A stretch of DNA of 64,000 bases from Marthasterias glacialis (GCA_911728455.2 OU452227.1:21113431-21177430); one strand, 5' to 3'. Shown: positions 25,601 to 37,385, counted from the first letter of the stretch. Notes: generated by a model not told the origin, from the letters alone. Program-made: numbers and translations.

Positions 25601-28600
25601 AACGCATGATATCATACTGCAGGCTGACATAGTTTATCTAGCATTCATAAACACCCTAGGTAGTTTAGGCATTCCTATTGGTTGGAAGGTAGTCACATGA
25701 CTGTGTTTACCTGGTATTCAACGGCTGATGAAGACACGGTTGGAGCAGTTTGAGACCGGTTATATTAGTCTGGTTTCCTACTTTGATACTCTAACACTAG
25801 AAATTGTATATGAAGAGGCATGAAATGGACCCATAGTGCAAAGCTGGGCTCCTGAACGTAACTAACAGCAAAAATCAGTGCAAAGTGGGCAAGGTTTGTT
25901 GTGTCGTTTTTGTGACATTTTATTTCTTAACAGTAAAAGGGCATTTATGAATGGGAATAAAAGAGTGGTGACTCAGTCTTAATTGGCCGTTTAAAACCTT
26001 ACAGTGTCGCGGCCGTGCGATAAAGGCTCTCGTCTCCAGATCAGGTCTTTATATCACGCGGGCCACGACACTGACGGTTTTTAACAGCCAATTAAGACCT
26101 TGTCACCACTCTTTTATTCCCTTTTTCAAAAACACAGTGGATCATACTGAATGGTCAGATGTTAACCCTCCAAAACAAACTTGGAGTTTTCTCATAGAAC
26201 CCTTTACTAGGGAGGAAATTCCCATGGCCCCACCAAAATTCAAGGTCTGTTTTAAACTGTACCTGTCAATCTCAGCCGGATCGACGCTAGGCCCCTGGCC
26301 AACCTTCGGTTGGGTAGACACAGGGTAGGCTCCCAGAGTTGCTGCCATACAAACGCACTCTGACAAAATCCACGCAGAATACATACGAAGGCGGAAAAAC
26401 ATGAACATCGGAACCATGTAAAGTGTTCTATGGAGGTAGAGAAGACAGAAAAGCCAACATGATGAGGTTAGACAATTAAAAAACAAAATTGTATTTCCCT
26501 GAAATATTCTAGAATTTAAAATATTCTATATAATTCCATCTATTTCATTCATAATTCTAACAGATGGAATTTACACCACTTGAGATGGAGATTCTAACAA
26601 TAATGTCTGGGCCTTAGATTACACAGAGAGGATAGAGGTCATGGCCTCATGTTGCCCTGGTCTTGGCCTTGGTGCCCCTTCAAAAGTTTCCCACAGACTT
26701 TAAGATTTTCCAAGGGAAGTGCCCTTTGCAAAAGGAAAATGGCCTTGCCCTCTCAACGATGATGAAACTCCAGGGGTGGATTTCACAAAGTGCTAGGACT
26801 AGTCTTATCTCGAGTTAGGACGAGTAACTAGTCCTAACTTATAGGACAAGTCACAAGTTAGAACTAGTCCTAAGTTAGGACTAGTTTTGTGAAATCCACC
26901 CCAGGCCTGGTTGTCAAAAAATCACTGTCAGTATGCCATCACTTTATAAAAGCCAGATAAACCAGTAGATCATTGTATCTAGACTCTTTAACACTGCATG
27001 GAAAATACACATTTGCTTTATTTTTAAGAAAACAAAATTTTGCTTCTGTACACATTGACTGTATCAAGATACAGTTTACCCCCCCTAAACACCCCCTGTC
27101 CCGCCCCCTCTAGAGAACAACTTCCCTCAAAATGTATCAGTTGCTACTCAAAAATAATCATTTGCAATTCAATACAGACATGATATTGTTCCTACTTTAG
27201 TCTGATTTTCTTGCCCTCAGAAAAGTCAGTAAAATCGTTATTAAACAGCCTGAAAAGTCTACTAAAGCCTACACCATATCTACATGTACATAGAGGTCAG
27301 CCCTTCTACTCAATAAAATGTTCTTACTTTTTTCCAAGGGCCAAATATCATGCATGTCAAATACATATGGACTGGCAATGAGGTCACTAGTGCAGGCCCA
27401 TCCCGAGGGCCTGTGAGTGACCAGAAGAGGGTCCTATTTTTATAACACACCTCAGTCAACAATAATTATGAAGAAGAACAAAATATATAAATATTTGTTT
27501 TGCCGAACAGTATTAATTCAACAATTAACCAACGAGCAATTCAACCAGGAGCAATTCAACAATTGAAGGAATGCTTTTCAATTCCCTAGATTCTGTTTTT
27601 TAAGTTGCTGCTCACTGTTCACACCATGAGTAATTTGAGTAGAGTGCCCGGGGCGGGAACTAGAACTACTTCCGACAAAATTACGCGCGCGCGATGTCTT
27701 GACACAAATCTAGCTCATGTTGACGCAAATCTCGTGCACTAGCCTATAATTAACCCCACGCGTGACCGTGTTTCAACCAACCAGAATACAGAACCAGCAA
27801 CAGGTGTGTTATACAATGTAGGTCCTAATATCAACTAGTTTGCAGAAACACATGTCTGACTATTTTGTATGTAAAATCGCTGGGGTGAAATAATTCCCTG
27901 CCCCCTCCCCCTTATGTTCTGGGTAGAGTTGTCCCACCAAGCAGAGTTCTCCACCCTATGATAAAGCAAAATGTACATGCTTGGTGTGCGCTTCCCAATT
28001 CAAAGAATGGATGACCAAATTCAAGGAAAACCACTATGCGATTATAGACCGAGCCATTAAGCCCCGCCCCTAAACATATTGACCAATCACACCACTGTAC
28101 ACGTGGGCAGCACAATGTGTGTCTCTTCAATGCCACACTGCACGACACAAACGCCCCCTATAAGTATGCACGCGCATGTTTACATTTTCCAATAGGATTT
28201 TTATCATGTCAGACTTTTGTCGGACTTTCGGTGGCGTACCCAAGGGCTGTGATTGGTCAACACGTATGGGGGCGGGGCTTAATGGATCGGTCTATTGAGG
28301 TTCCTGGGGGGTGATAAAAAGTCACAGGGAAATAATGACGACAGACAAACTTGACTCACTTGTACAGATATCCGTGTGTGTAAAACTCATTGGACTTGAC
28401 GTAGTCAATGGACATATAATGCGACATGACAAGGAACAGCAGACCGATGGGGACTAACGTCTTCAGACGCTCCATCAGCGGGTTAATGCTCGGTATATCC
28501 CTGGAGTTAGTACAGTAAATCATATCGTGGTACGTCTTGTACTTGTAGTATGGGCCTGAGGGTAAAAAAAATCAAAAGATGCAGTAGTTCATTGTGATGA

Positions 28601-31600
28601 TATCCAAAATATGAATGAGAGTGTTCAAAAATTAAAAAACCTGAAAATTGGATTATAACAATATTCTCTTGCTCTGGAGATGAAGTTCCCTGGAGAAATA
28701 GGATGTTATATATTTCAGAGGTTTATAGACTCTGCACATCGCCAGTGATAAAAATATACAGGTTCGATCAAACAAGAGAGCCTGAGTCTTTTGTCTTTGT
28801 GATGGCGAGTTTGCATTTTTTAAGAAAATTTGATCATGGCCGAGAGAGGTCAATGACAAATCCTGACAAATCAAATGCCTGCGTAAAGAGTTGAGGGGCT
28901 GCAGACACCTGTGAGGAGGGTTCACATTCTGTACTGCTGTAATGTGGTCAGACTGTTACATCAGACTTTTGGACGTGCGTTCACAGTTGTGATTGGTCAA
29001 TGGATAAAAGGGGGTGGAGCAACCTGGAATATAGTTATAAACTGGACTTCTTCTTGCAGCGTGCAGCCTAGTCTTGGTTACATTGCCAACAGAGGGCGCT
29101 ATCACACATGGATGCTATCCTATGTTATAACACCTCTTCCTTTGATTCTATCTGTTGATTGGCCGAACGTGCGTCACGTGGTGTTGTGTATTTTTACTAT
29201 CACACTGCACACCGACCAAAAGAACTATTAAATGGTACTATCCAACGACAACCTTGAACCGGTGAAACGATCAAATAATACGTGCATTTGAAATACGATA
29301 TGAGAATGAAGGCAGTGTGGTACCCCCTCTTTCTTTTTGTCAAAATTTCCTGGCAGATTTTATACAGTTGTTTGAAGACTGATATACGCACAGTTGTTTA
29401 ACGAATATTACCACAAAATGGATGAAATTGAGATGTTATAAAACAAATATTGACTGCTTTATCTCGTGGCGTAGTAAAACTAGTCACTCTCGGATCCCCG
29501 GAGCCACCTATCTTCCCTCGGCTCCGCCTCGCGAAGATAGGCTGCTCCGGGGATCACCTCGAGTGACTAGTTTTACTACGCCACTCGAAGCAGTCAATGT
29601 TTGTATAATAGCGGTTTGTGGGTGATAGCAGTCCATATGTGATAGCGCCATCTGTTGGTAATGTATTGTGAATAATGAATAACAGGAGCGCCTCGAATCA
29701 AGACTACGTGTAACCCTTACCTGTAATAATTCCAATGAAACAGAAACCATACTGGAATACATCAGTTACTCCAAGCTCTCCAATGATGGCAATGTACTTG
29801 TGTTTGCTAGGCTTTGCGTCCTGTAGTTGGCTTGGTTGAGGGGCAGGTTTATTTTGACTCATGTGAGAATCGTGAACCTCAAATCCTACACCAACCAGCT
29901 GTGGGGTTAAGAGAATCACAAGAACATAGGAGACTGTCAGAGAAAAAGACTTTCAACAGCTGACAGGCTTGAAATAGCCACTGGACCACTGCCTTGATTG
30001 GCCTAGTAATCCCACAACTAAGGCTTCTGCCCTGCAGCCCAGTGTTTTTACAATGTATGTATATACACTTTTGAAGGTTTACTAAATGTATACTTTTAGT
30101 TTTCAATTCCAAACCTTCTCCAACTGTATACAAAAAAAAAGATGGAATAACAATAGTAATAATAAGTAATTCTTGTATAGCGCTTTATCACATCCGATGG
30201 GCGTCTTAAAGCGCTCCGTATTTTTTCCCGCAAGGTATGTGGAGTTATACGTTTTGAAGTACGAGACATGTTCCTTAACCATAGCACCATGTTACGGTTT
30301 ACAAGGTGCTGTGGCGCAATCTGCAGTCGATCAAACCAGGAACACCAGGGCGAACTCCTTGTCTTTGCAATAGCCTAAGTGCACTGGGTTGTTTTACATG
30401 CATTCCACGACACACAGGACCTACAGCAATAATGGTTTTGTGTCTTGCTTATGGACACAGGTGTCAAGACTGGGACTCGATCCCATACTCGGCTGATCAG
30501 AAACACCAGAGCTTGAGTCCGGTGTTCTTATCCGCTCGGTCAAGACACGCCATGGAATGTTCTTGAGGTCTTGTAAAACATTGTCCGGTGATAATTCTGA
30601 GCTTTATGTACAGTGGTCCAGTGAAGATTTTCTAGAAGTCAAAACCCTGAGCAGCGGGACAGCGAGTTCTGTTTTCTCCCAGATAAAAGAGCTGCAAATA
30701 GGGTAGACTTGGTTGCAAGTCTGTGACCATGGCTTTTTGTCTGCCTGATAGCCAACACAGAGGGAAATGGTGTCTTGTGTTGCTGTCAATGCAGACATAA
30801 ATAACCGCAATATCAAACTTAAAATCAAGTCTACAAATAGGGCTGCATCCTAACTGCCCCATCACCCCTTAGCAGATATCAAAATCTCAACTCCTAAAAT
30901 GTACCTTGAGTGTTAAGAGAAGCTGTATTACATTGGAGAATGCTGTAGGGGCAGCAAGCCCGAAGAAGTGGCCAGCTCTGAAAAACGTCAGGTAGGAAAA
31001 ACAAAAAGCAAAACACCAGACATGGCACTTTCTGTAATAAATAAAACAAAATAAAGCAATTTGAATTATATGAGTGCATAATCATGACATTAAAGATGTT
31101 GGCAGGTACAGTGCATTGGCTCAGTGCTAAAAAGGTCCTTTATTTTAAATTTCAAATTGGTTATTTGAAATCAAAAGGGCCTTAAGCCTCAAATAGGTAG
31201 AAATCTAAAATAGATCAGAAAAACAATAATCAAACAACACTAAAAATTTTTGTTACCTAACAAAAGATTTTGTGAAGATGTATTATCACACAAGCGCGTT
31301 ATCACACAAGCGCGAGTGAAATACAGGAAAATATAGCGCATCAGCGTCCCATATCCCACTAGGCATGGGTCGCAAACGAAGTAGGCCTATATTTTCCCAT
31401 ATTCCACGAGCCCGAGTGTGATAATGAATTTATCTTCCAGTCAATTCGAAGATAATACAATCTTGAGCATTAGCCTATTTGATGAAGAGCAAAACGTGCA
31501 ACGTGAAAATTTTAGAAAGTCATTTTGCACTGTCCATATACGGAGTGTGACGCATGATATTCAAAATACGCACAGCACAATATAGACTTGAGCAAGTTGA

Positions 31601-32844
31601 GCAGTCCCGTTGAGCAATCTGTTTGGAGGATTAGCGCTAACTGGAAGATAAATATCAGTATTACCAATAAAGTGCCAAATTACAATACCAGGTGCTTTAA
31701 AAGAAAAAGAACTTATAAATTAAAAAGCAGCCCACTGAACCGACAAGTACTGTATATTTTTTGTGTGAGTGTGTAGTGGCGGAGTTTGGGTTTGAGTCCC
31801 GGTCGTGACACTTGTGTCCTTGAGCAAGACACTTTAGACTATAACTGCTTCTCATCACACAGGAGTGAAATCAATGGGTACCTGCGAAAGTAGAGATTGT
31901 TGACGTAATTGACAGAAACCTGTGCACCCATTTGGTTGCCGGAGCTGAATACTCCTACTACTACTACTAAGGAGTCGAAATGGTTTCAGGAATGCTTTAT
32001 TATTATTATTTATTATTATCAGATTATTATTTTACTCTTAGACTTGTCTTAACTCTTAAGTCTTATTATTTTACCAAAAAAAGGAGATTGAAAACAAATA
32101 GATGTAGACCTCCATCCCACTGAATAACAAAAAAAAATGGCCATTGAGAAAGTTTTTTGTCGTGATGTCATGCACCAGGGTCAACCTGTAACCTGCTCCA
32201 AATCCAATGGCAGGTTACTGGGGGTTGACCGGGTGAGCAACGGCACAGCAATATGACGTCAAAGCACTGGGGTCAGACATGGGTCGACCCTGGGAAGCTA
32301 ATCGAACGCACCCTAACTTAGGCTTAAGTCCCAAAAAACAGTCACTGCACATGTTCAGTACCACTCCGGCTTTACAACGTTTAGGGCCTACGAAAAAGTT
32401 AAAGTAAAAGAAAGCCGGTGCAGGCAAAAATGGCATTAATATTTTAATCAACATTATTAAAAAAAGAAAGTAAATTAAAATAAATACTAAAATAAGATAG
32501 TACAAGAATGCATTGCCGACCATTCCATGTAGGCAGAAATAATAGGCCTAATGCCTGACCATCGTCTTAACATGAAGGAAGGAAAAAAGTTCAATTTATA
32601 AATAAAATCAACAAAGACAGCGACCGACTCACCTTGGGTTTACGAACTGTACAATGGCGCCTGCAACCAGCGTTGTCAGCACCGAATGATACGCCTGCCA
32701 GCCGCACAGCCCTACCACCATCGACACACCAACACAAGTGCAAATTAACTGTTTTTGCTGTGGACTTTGGGCATGTTTGACAACGTGTCCGAGCCCCAGC
32801 GAAATGCACAACATGCACAGGTAAATCAGCTCGGTGGGCGACAT
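22639..32844 (-). CDS. MBOAT7: MBOAT7/LPIAT1-like lysophospholipid acyltransferase, copy A (7 exons, 464 aa)
   Basis: Exons in transcript order: 32844-32633, 31031-30905, 29898-29721, 28555-28360, 26427-26263, 25546-25379, 22987-22639 (TAA). All junctions are GT-AG with consistent phases. The product matches membrane-bound O-acyltransferase 7, which transfers polyunsaturated acyl groups, mainly arachidonate, to lysophosphatidylinositol. Seen: start MSPTELIYLCM, FSYLTFFR in exon 2, GPYYKYKTYHDM in exon 4, GAYPV in exon 5, the catalytic Asn in NWNMTVQWW (Asn328) and the catalytic His in SAYWHGIHPGY (His361). Several hydrophobic segments fit a multipass protein. Length is close to human MBOAT7 (472). 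The C-terminus is basic (RPKKMRAAK). It lies downstream of, and in the same direction as, copy B, and converges with the BFAR-like gene. Substrate choice is inferred. Confidence 0.93.
23389..23703 (+). repeat. Local tandem duplication, two units of ~150-165 bp (MBOAT7-A intron 6)
   Basis: Both units begin ggagtcaccgatcaaaatcca and end cagatctaaatattt. The second has an insertion after gttctggtgg (ccttgtcattatccggtgctggccg) and several substitutions, so the duplication is not recent. Confidence 0.85.
24330..24440 (+). pseudogene. Possible LINE reverse-transcriptase tail remnant
   Basis: One frame reads SFPRFWESLPIEVHDL, resembling the FWNSLP motif near the end of many non-LTR reverse transcriptases. 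Only this short block is recognisable and a stop follows within about ten codons. It lies in intron 6 of MBOAT7 copy A. Confidence 0.25.
24643..24705 (+). repeat. C-tract followed by A/G-rich tract
   Basis: A run of C passes into A-runs broken by single G. A similar C-then-A tract is at 61098-61155. Confidence 0.85.
24741..24803 (+). repeat. tRNA-like sequence lacking a normal anticodon arm
   Basis: Contains box A-like tagctcagttgg and box B-like gggttcaaatc with short complementary ends (gagc / gctc), but the distance between them is too short for an anticodon stem. It is preceded by a C/A-rich tract. Best read as a tRNA pseudogene or SINE head. Confidence 0.5.
25640..26135. mobile_element. 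Foldback element with terminal hairpin, copy 2 (MBOAT7-A intron 5)
   Basis: Starts agcattcataaacaccctagg and ends in a hairpin built on tttatgaatgggaataaaagagtggtgac and its complement near 26095-26125. The inner hairpin arms (gtgtcgcggccgtgcg / cgcgggccacgacac) differ from copy 1. Lies between exons 5 and 6. Confidence 0.7.
26620..26765 (-). repeat. Dispersed repeat, copy 2 (MBOAT7-A intron 5)
   Basis: Reverse complement of 10740-10865, with the same order of blocks (ttgccctggtcttggccttgg ... ccttgccctctcaacgat). A MITE (26770-26905) sits directly beside it. Confidence 0.7.
26770..26905. mobile_element. MITE with TIR ccaggggtggatttcacaaa
   Basis: Terminal inverted repeats ccaggggtggatttcacaaa and ttttgtgaaatccaccccagg, interior rich in internally repeated ggactagtcctaactt. 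Related to family 1 at the ends only. In intron 5 of MBOAT7 copy A. Confidence 0.8.
28043..28296. mobile_element. MITE, family 2, in MBOAT7-A intron 4
   Basis: Matches 981-1275 along its length (ttcaatgccacactgcacga, ttgtcggactttcggtggcgta). TIRs are better preserved here: gccattaagccccgcccc / ggggcggggcttaatggatc. It ends 64 bases from exon 4. Confidence 0.8.
29078..29662. mobile_element. Large foldback element with ~150-bp central palindrome (MBOAT7-A intron 3)
   Basis: Outer ends are inverted: ccaacagagggcgctatcacac (29078) and gtgatagcgccatctgttgg (29640). The central part 29451-29599 is almost self-complementary: gactgctt, gcgtagtaaaactagtcact, gatccccggagc and ctatctt on one arm, and their complements on the other. 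The right end lies about 60 bases from exon 3 (29721). Confidence 0.8.
30147..30550 (-). mobile_element. tRNA-derived SINE with ATT-type tail, in MBOAT7-A intron 2
   Basis: Same family as 12287-12712, reverse orientation relative to the + strand and therefore sense to the MBOAT7 gene. The body is complete from the gtcttgaccgagcgg head to the gcgctttaagacgcccatcgg end and an ATT-rich tail. Confidence 0.8.
31265..31660. mobile_element. Foldback element, copy 1 (MBOAT7-A intron 1)
   Basis: Contains ttatcacacaagcgcgag, atatagcgcatcagcgtccc, ccacgagcccgagtgtgataat and tcccgttgagcaatctg...ggaggattagcgc. The same blocks occur in reverse order and strand at 36935-37300. Confidence 0.75.
31775..31860 (+). 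mobile_element. SINE fragment
   Basis: Only the box B part and the cacttgtgtccttgagcaagacactt segment remain. Lies in intron 1 of MBOAT7 copy A. Confidence 0.6.
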
Positions 32845-33042
32845 TGTTGTTTTGGTTTAAAATTTGGAAATAAATGACATACACAATCGGAAGTGAAATT
32901 TCTTTACCGTGTGTTGTGAGCTAGTTCAAGTAACGGACGACACATGATGATCCGCACGGAAAAAAATAACATTCAGAAGTTTGTCAATAGAGGGCGACCT
33001 TACTTTTATTGGAGGGGGAGGCGGAGGGGGCCTGTGGAAAAT

Positions 33043-33061
33043 GGGGGGGGGGGGGGGGGGG
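33043..33061 (+). repeat. Poly-G tract
   Basis: Nineteen G in a row, after a GGAGGGGGAGG region, about 200 bases upstream of the MBOAT7-A start codon. Length may be unreliable in the assembly. Confidence 0.85.
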
Positions 33062-33265
33062 TCTGGTGCTGGGGTTACTAGAACAAGATAGAGCAAGGAC
33101 TATATGCTATACTACAGTAGAAAAAGGTCCAGGTTTTAACAAAATTATTGGCTGAATGGTAACGTGCACCCATGAAAAAAGTCCCACACCCCTACACAAA
33201 AGCATGGAGGAAGGAACAAAAGCAAGTAAAGTGTATAAATTTCCGCTCCCAATGATCTGGCAGCC

Positions 33266-33485
33266 CCATAGAAATGTTTTATTTGTGTTTCATTTTCATT
33301 CTGTTTTGTTTCATTCCATAGAAATGTTTTATTTGTGTTTCATTTTCATTCTGTTTTGTTTCATTCCATAGAAATGTTTTATTTGTGTTTCATTTTCATT
33401 CTGTTTTGTTTCATTCCATAGAAATGTTTTATTTGTGTTTCATTTTCATTCTGTTTTGTTTCATTCCATAGAAATGTTTTATTTC
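33266..33485 (+). repeat. 50-bp minisatellite, 4.4 units
   Basis: Units start at 33266, 33316, 33366, 33416 and 33466 (partial), with no difference seen between full units. The array is flanked on both sides by ggcagcccc-atg sequences. It lies about 420 bases upstream of the MBOAT7-A start codon. Confidence 0.95.
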
Positions 33486-33489
33486 TATG

Positions 33490-35170
33490 GGCAGCCCCCA
33501 TGCGGCAACAGGGAACGGGTCATAGTATCCAACTTGGCATTAAATTAAATGCACCCACCCCATACAAACAATATTATCAAACGGTACAGCTTCATTTTTT
33601 ACATTTCTTTTCCAAGATTTGGAAACTTTCTATCGACTAAGATAATAGTCAGAAAGTATGTTTGTTGTTACTTGTAAAATCCACCATCGAAACCCTACTG
33701 GAGTAAAAAAACTACAGGCTACAGTTTGGTTGGAACAAACTTTCGAACTCATGACATTATGACAACGCTTAAAACCAAAATAGATAACAGAGGCATATGC
33801 TTCTCAGGGTTTGTTTCAACATTGGATCAGTTTTTATACATACTTTTTATTTCATTTAAATTTTTCACTGATTGTTCACAAAAAGTACTAAAAAACCTTG
33901 TAAACACCATATGTAACACAATAGTTACTACAGAAAACCATAAGCTTTTCGTCCAAAAATATATATTTTAAAATGGCAGTTGCCGCAAAACTTTGTACTT
34001 TGGCATTTTGTATACTTGTTTTATTATAAAATACATGAAAGAACTCTGTATTGAAAAAGTTAAGATCGGCATTAGGAATGTCTGCAAACCTGTTTCAAGA
34101 ATGTGCACTAACCTAACGTCCGAATGAGGTTAAAATCTTAAGAAAGCTGAAAAAGAACAATTTATTTGTCTACTTCGCCCCCCCCTTTTGTTCAAGTTTT
34201 CCCCCTTTGTTTGCAAAATATCTGGAGGAAAGTTAGTCCCACAAAATGCGAATGGAATATAGAAAAATACTGCGCACTGCGTCTCATGTGCAACTCCGCC
34301 TTCGGCATTGTTGCATATGGGTTGCAGAAGTGCCAATTATTCTGTATATTCCACCCATGCCTGTGGGACAACCGATAAAATATGACTAAAACTTCACAAG
34401 CAAAATGGCTGGATGTCACTGAGCCCCTATTGATTTGACGTATTCAAGAGCACCTGGCTGTTATCAGTTAGTGATATTTTTAAATCCCATGATACCAATG
34501 CTTCCTGGAAAAATCCATCATGCCCCAAAAACATACTAATCTTCAACATGCTGACACCATCTTCGTCACGTTCCATTTAAAAAGACACTCTTGGATAAGG
34601 TTTCTAACTGTAAAAAAAAAAGACCAGTCTATTTCTCCTCCCAGCCTCAGTGTGGGATTGTTGTTTTTATGAAAGACAAGATGGCTACATATACAAAACG
34701 TATATCCCTGCATGTATCTGTAATACAAGTTTACTACATATAAAAAATTTAACATTTATCATATAATACCCTATGGGTGAAACTATACTTTATAAAAACA
34801 CACTGCAAAAAGCTGCCAATATCAAATTTAGATTTAGAAAATACTTCTGTCAAAATACCTCTGGAAGAAAAATATGAATAAATCTAGCACAGCTATGTCA
34901 GTGATTTAACAAGTTATCTACACACAATAATCTCATTCATTTGTCTGTGCTTATCTGTCTAGTCTAAGCTTCCCCTGAAGGTTCTGTGCCTATCTGCAAT
35001 TTAATAACATTAGAGATTAAAACAAAACACTTTAAAGTTCTTGTCGAATTGTTAATCATAAATCTGTAGCATAAACATTTTGTCATATTTTATGTAGTAC
35101 TATAAAATAATAATAAAAATAAAAATAGTAATATACCAACAAAGTCCTCTTCATTGTTTTTTTTATTATT
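33490..35170. other. Interval between MBOAT7 copies, no gene seen
   Basis: AT-rich, short frames only, no recognised element until the SINE pair at 35178-36035. Confidence 0.5.
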
Positions 35171-35177
35171 ATATTTT

Positions 35178-35502
35178 ATTGATGGAAGTCACCAGACACA
35201 CAAGGCCAGTAAGCCACTCAAGGTGTGGGCTACAAATCAATTGTTTTTTCCAGGGGCCGTTGCCACCTACTCCTGGGGCTGAAACAGGGTAACCCCCTTT
35301 ACAGTCCATAAGGATGTAGGCTTGGGTGTCATCCATCAGAAGCCTTGCTGGTAGAGCAGAAGGCTCTACCTCCTCAACTTTTACGGAGCAATATGGTTAG
35401 GTGCCTTGCTCAAGGACACAAGTGTCATGACCGGGACTCAAACCCACACTCCGTGACCAGAGCTTGAGTCTGACGCACTAACCACTCGGCCACGACACGC
35501 CA
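35178..35502 (-). mobile_element. tRNA-derived SINE, same type as 1327-1632
   Basis: Matches the element at 1.3-1.6 kb from the tRNA-like head (end at ggccacgacacgcc) to the tail near ggaagtcaccagacacacaa. It contains a small insertion after catcagaag compared with the first copy. It lies in the interval between the two MBOAT7 genes. Confidence 0.8.
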
Positions 35503-35624
35503 CAAGTGCTAGTTAAACTGTAGGGCTCTCCTACAGCCAACTACAAAAAAGTAAAGAAATGTTTGACACCCATCTTTTTTGTTTTAGACTAACCCAAATA
35601 GTCCCAACTGTACATGTACCTGTA

Positions 35625-36035
35625 GCATGTCGTGGTCGAGTGGTCAAGTGCACTGGACTCAAGCTCTGGTGTTTCTGATCAGCAGAGTGTAGCAGAGTGA
35701 TCAGCAGAGTCCCGGTCTTGACACCTGTGTCCTTAAGCAAGACACTTAACCACTATTGCTTCGTCCTTCGTAGGCCCCGAGTGTTGTGTTATGCACATGA
35801 AAAAGAACCCAGCACACTTATCGTTAAGAGAAGGGGGTTTGCCCCAGTGTTTTGAGGTATGGTTGGCTGCAGATTGGGCCACATCACCTTGTAAACCATT
35901 ACCTGGGTCTATGTAAATAAACGGGTCTTATAATTCGGACATAGCTCCACATACCTTGAAGAAAAAAACTAATGAGCGCTTTGAGACGCCCTCAGGTGTG
36001 ACAAAGCACTAAGAACTGCATATTATTATTACTAT
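35625..36035 (+). mobile_element. tRNA-derived SINE with ATT-type tail
   Basis: Plus orientation: gtcgtggtcgagtggtcaagtgc head, acacctgtgtccttaagcaag, agcgctttgagacgccctc and a tattattattactatt tail. Head-to-head with the SINE at 35178-35502, with about 120 bases between. Confidence 0.8.
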
Positions 36036-36394
36036 TATGACCATATGAGGCCTCCCAGCCCTTCGCTGTAACTGTGTGGCCATTCATTAATAAGAGCAAT
36101 AATCTCTATAAACACACGAGTATTGATTGAGTGCTCTTCCTTGTTTCTCTCAGATCTTCCCTTACCCCTGTGGGGCGGGCCTCAAACTATTATTCTCATC
36201 ACTTGTTACTTTCCAGTCATTGCTCAAGTTATAATAGCACCTTTGGTTTCATGTTATGCCTCAGGGCAAAGTTTACTTGTTTTTGACAAACAAGACAAGT
36301 CTATGATTAATATTATGTTATGAAAACTGTTTCCTGCTCTATGCTTACACCCTTTTGGTATGAATCGGATTTGTCATAATATATGATGCAGCGT

Positions 36395-36705
36395 GTTGTG
36401 GCTGGGCAGTTAAGTGCATCGGACTCAAGTTCTGGTGGTTAAGACATCAGGATGTGGGTTCCAATCCCGGTCATGACACTTGTGTCCCTGAGCAAGACAC
36501 TTAACTATAATTGCTTCAAATAGGGGAAGAAGCAGATATGTTTGTTTTGCAACAGGTTTGTTTACCCCTCCCTGTTCTTCGCTGTGCAGTGTACATACTT
36601 GTGTTTATGTATTGTCTTTTCTTGTTTTTGCGCATTGGGGCAGGTTTCCATCCCACACCTCAAGCGGCCTTTGGTTTGATCCTTGTGATGGGTGAATTGC
36701 ATTAA
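36395..36705 (+). mobile_element. tRNA-derived SINE, same subfamily as 14127-14450
   Basis: Shares the 'catcaggatgtgggtt' head, 'ttgcttcaaatagggga' middle and 'cgcattggggcaggttt' end with the copy in BFAR intron 5. Ends in a short A-rich tract. Confidence 0.75.
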
Positions 36706-36934
36706 AATAAAAATATTAATAAAACGATTATGTTCAAAGCCACACTAAATGGCAGTTGTTTCATGGATTCTTTTGAAAGGTACATTAAATTAAACAGTGT
36801 GTCCTGGCCTGGGAACTCCCCAGATTTTGTTAGTGTAAAATTATACTGATAAATAAGTCCCTAACCCAATTTCAATATATCAACCTCTACCACCAGTGTT
36901 AGTGACCAAAGAAAGTCCCCAAAAGCTAAACGAT

Positions 36935-37300
36935 ATCATCTTCCAGTACGCGCTAATCCTCCAATCAGATTGCTCAACGGGAGTGTGATAATAAACCGTA
37001 TCATACTTACAGTAGACTATATTGCACTCTGCATACTGTGAGCATCATGCGTCGAGCTCCATACATGGACGGTGCAAAATAATATTCTAAACTTTGTGAA
37101 ATAACTCTCAGAGTTGTCTATCTTCCACTTGGCTGGAAGATAAATTCGTTCGTCATCACACGCGCACTCATGGAAAACAGAAAAATATAGCACATCCGCG
37201 TCCTACATCCCACTCGGCCTATGGCCTCGTGGAATATGGGACACAGAAGCGCTATATTTTTCCGTATTCCACTCATGCTCGTGTGATAACTTCTAATAAC
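36935..37300. mobile_element. Foldback element, copy 2, just after the MBOAT7-B stop codon
   Basis: Inverted relative to 31265-31660 (gcgctaatcctccaatcagattgctcaacggga, then tatcttcca, then the palindromic part around ggcctatggcc). It ends about 85 bases from the stop codon at 37386, so it is probably inside the 3' UTR or just past it. Confidence 0.7.
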
Positions 37301-37385
37301 CTTATTTAGCTTTTTGTATTCGTTTCAGCACTGGTTTACATGTGAGATATTGCCCCAAATATCTCACATACCACAACTTAACGAA

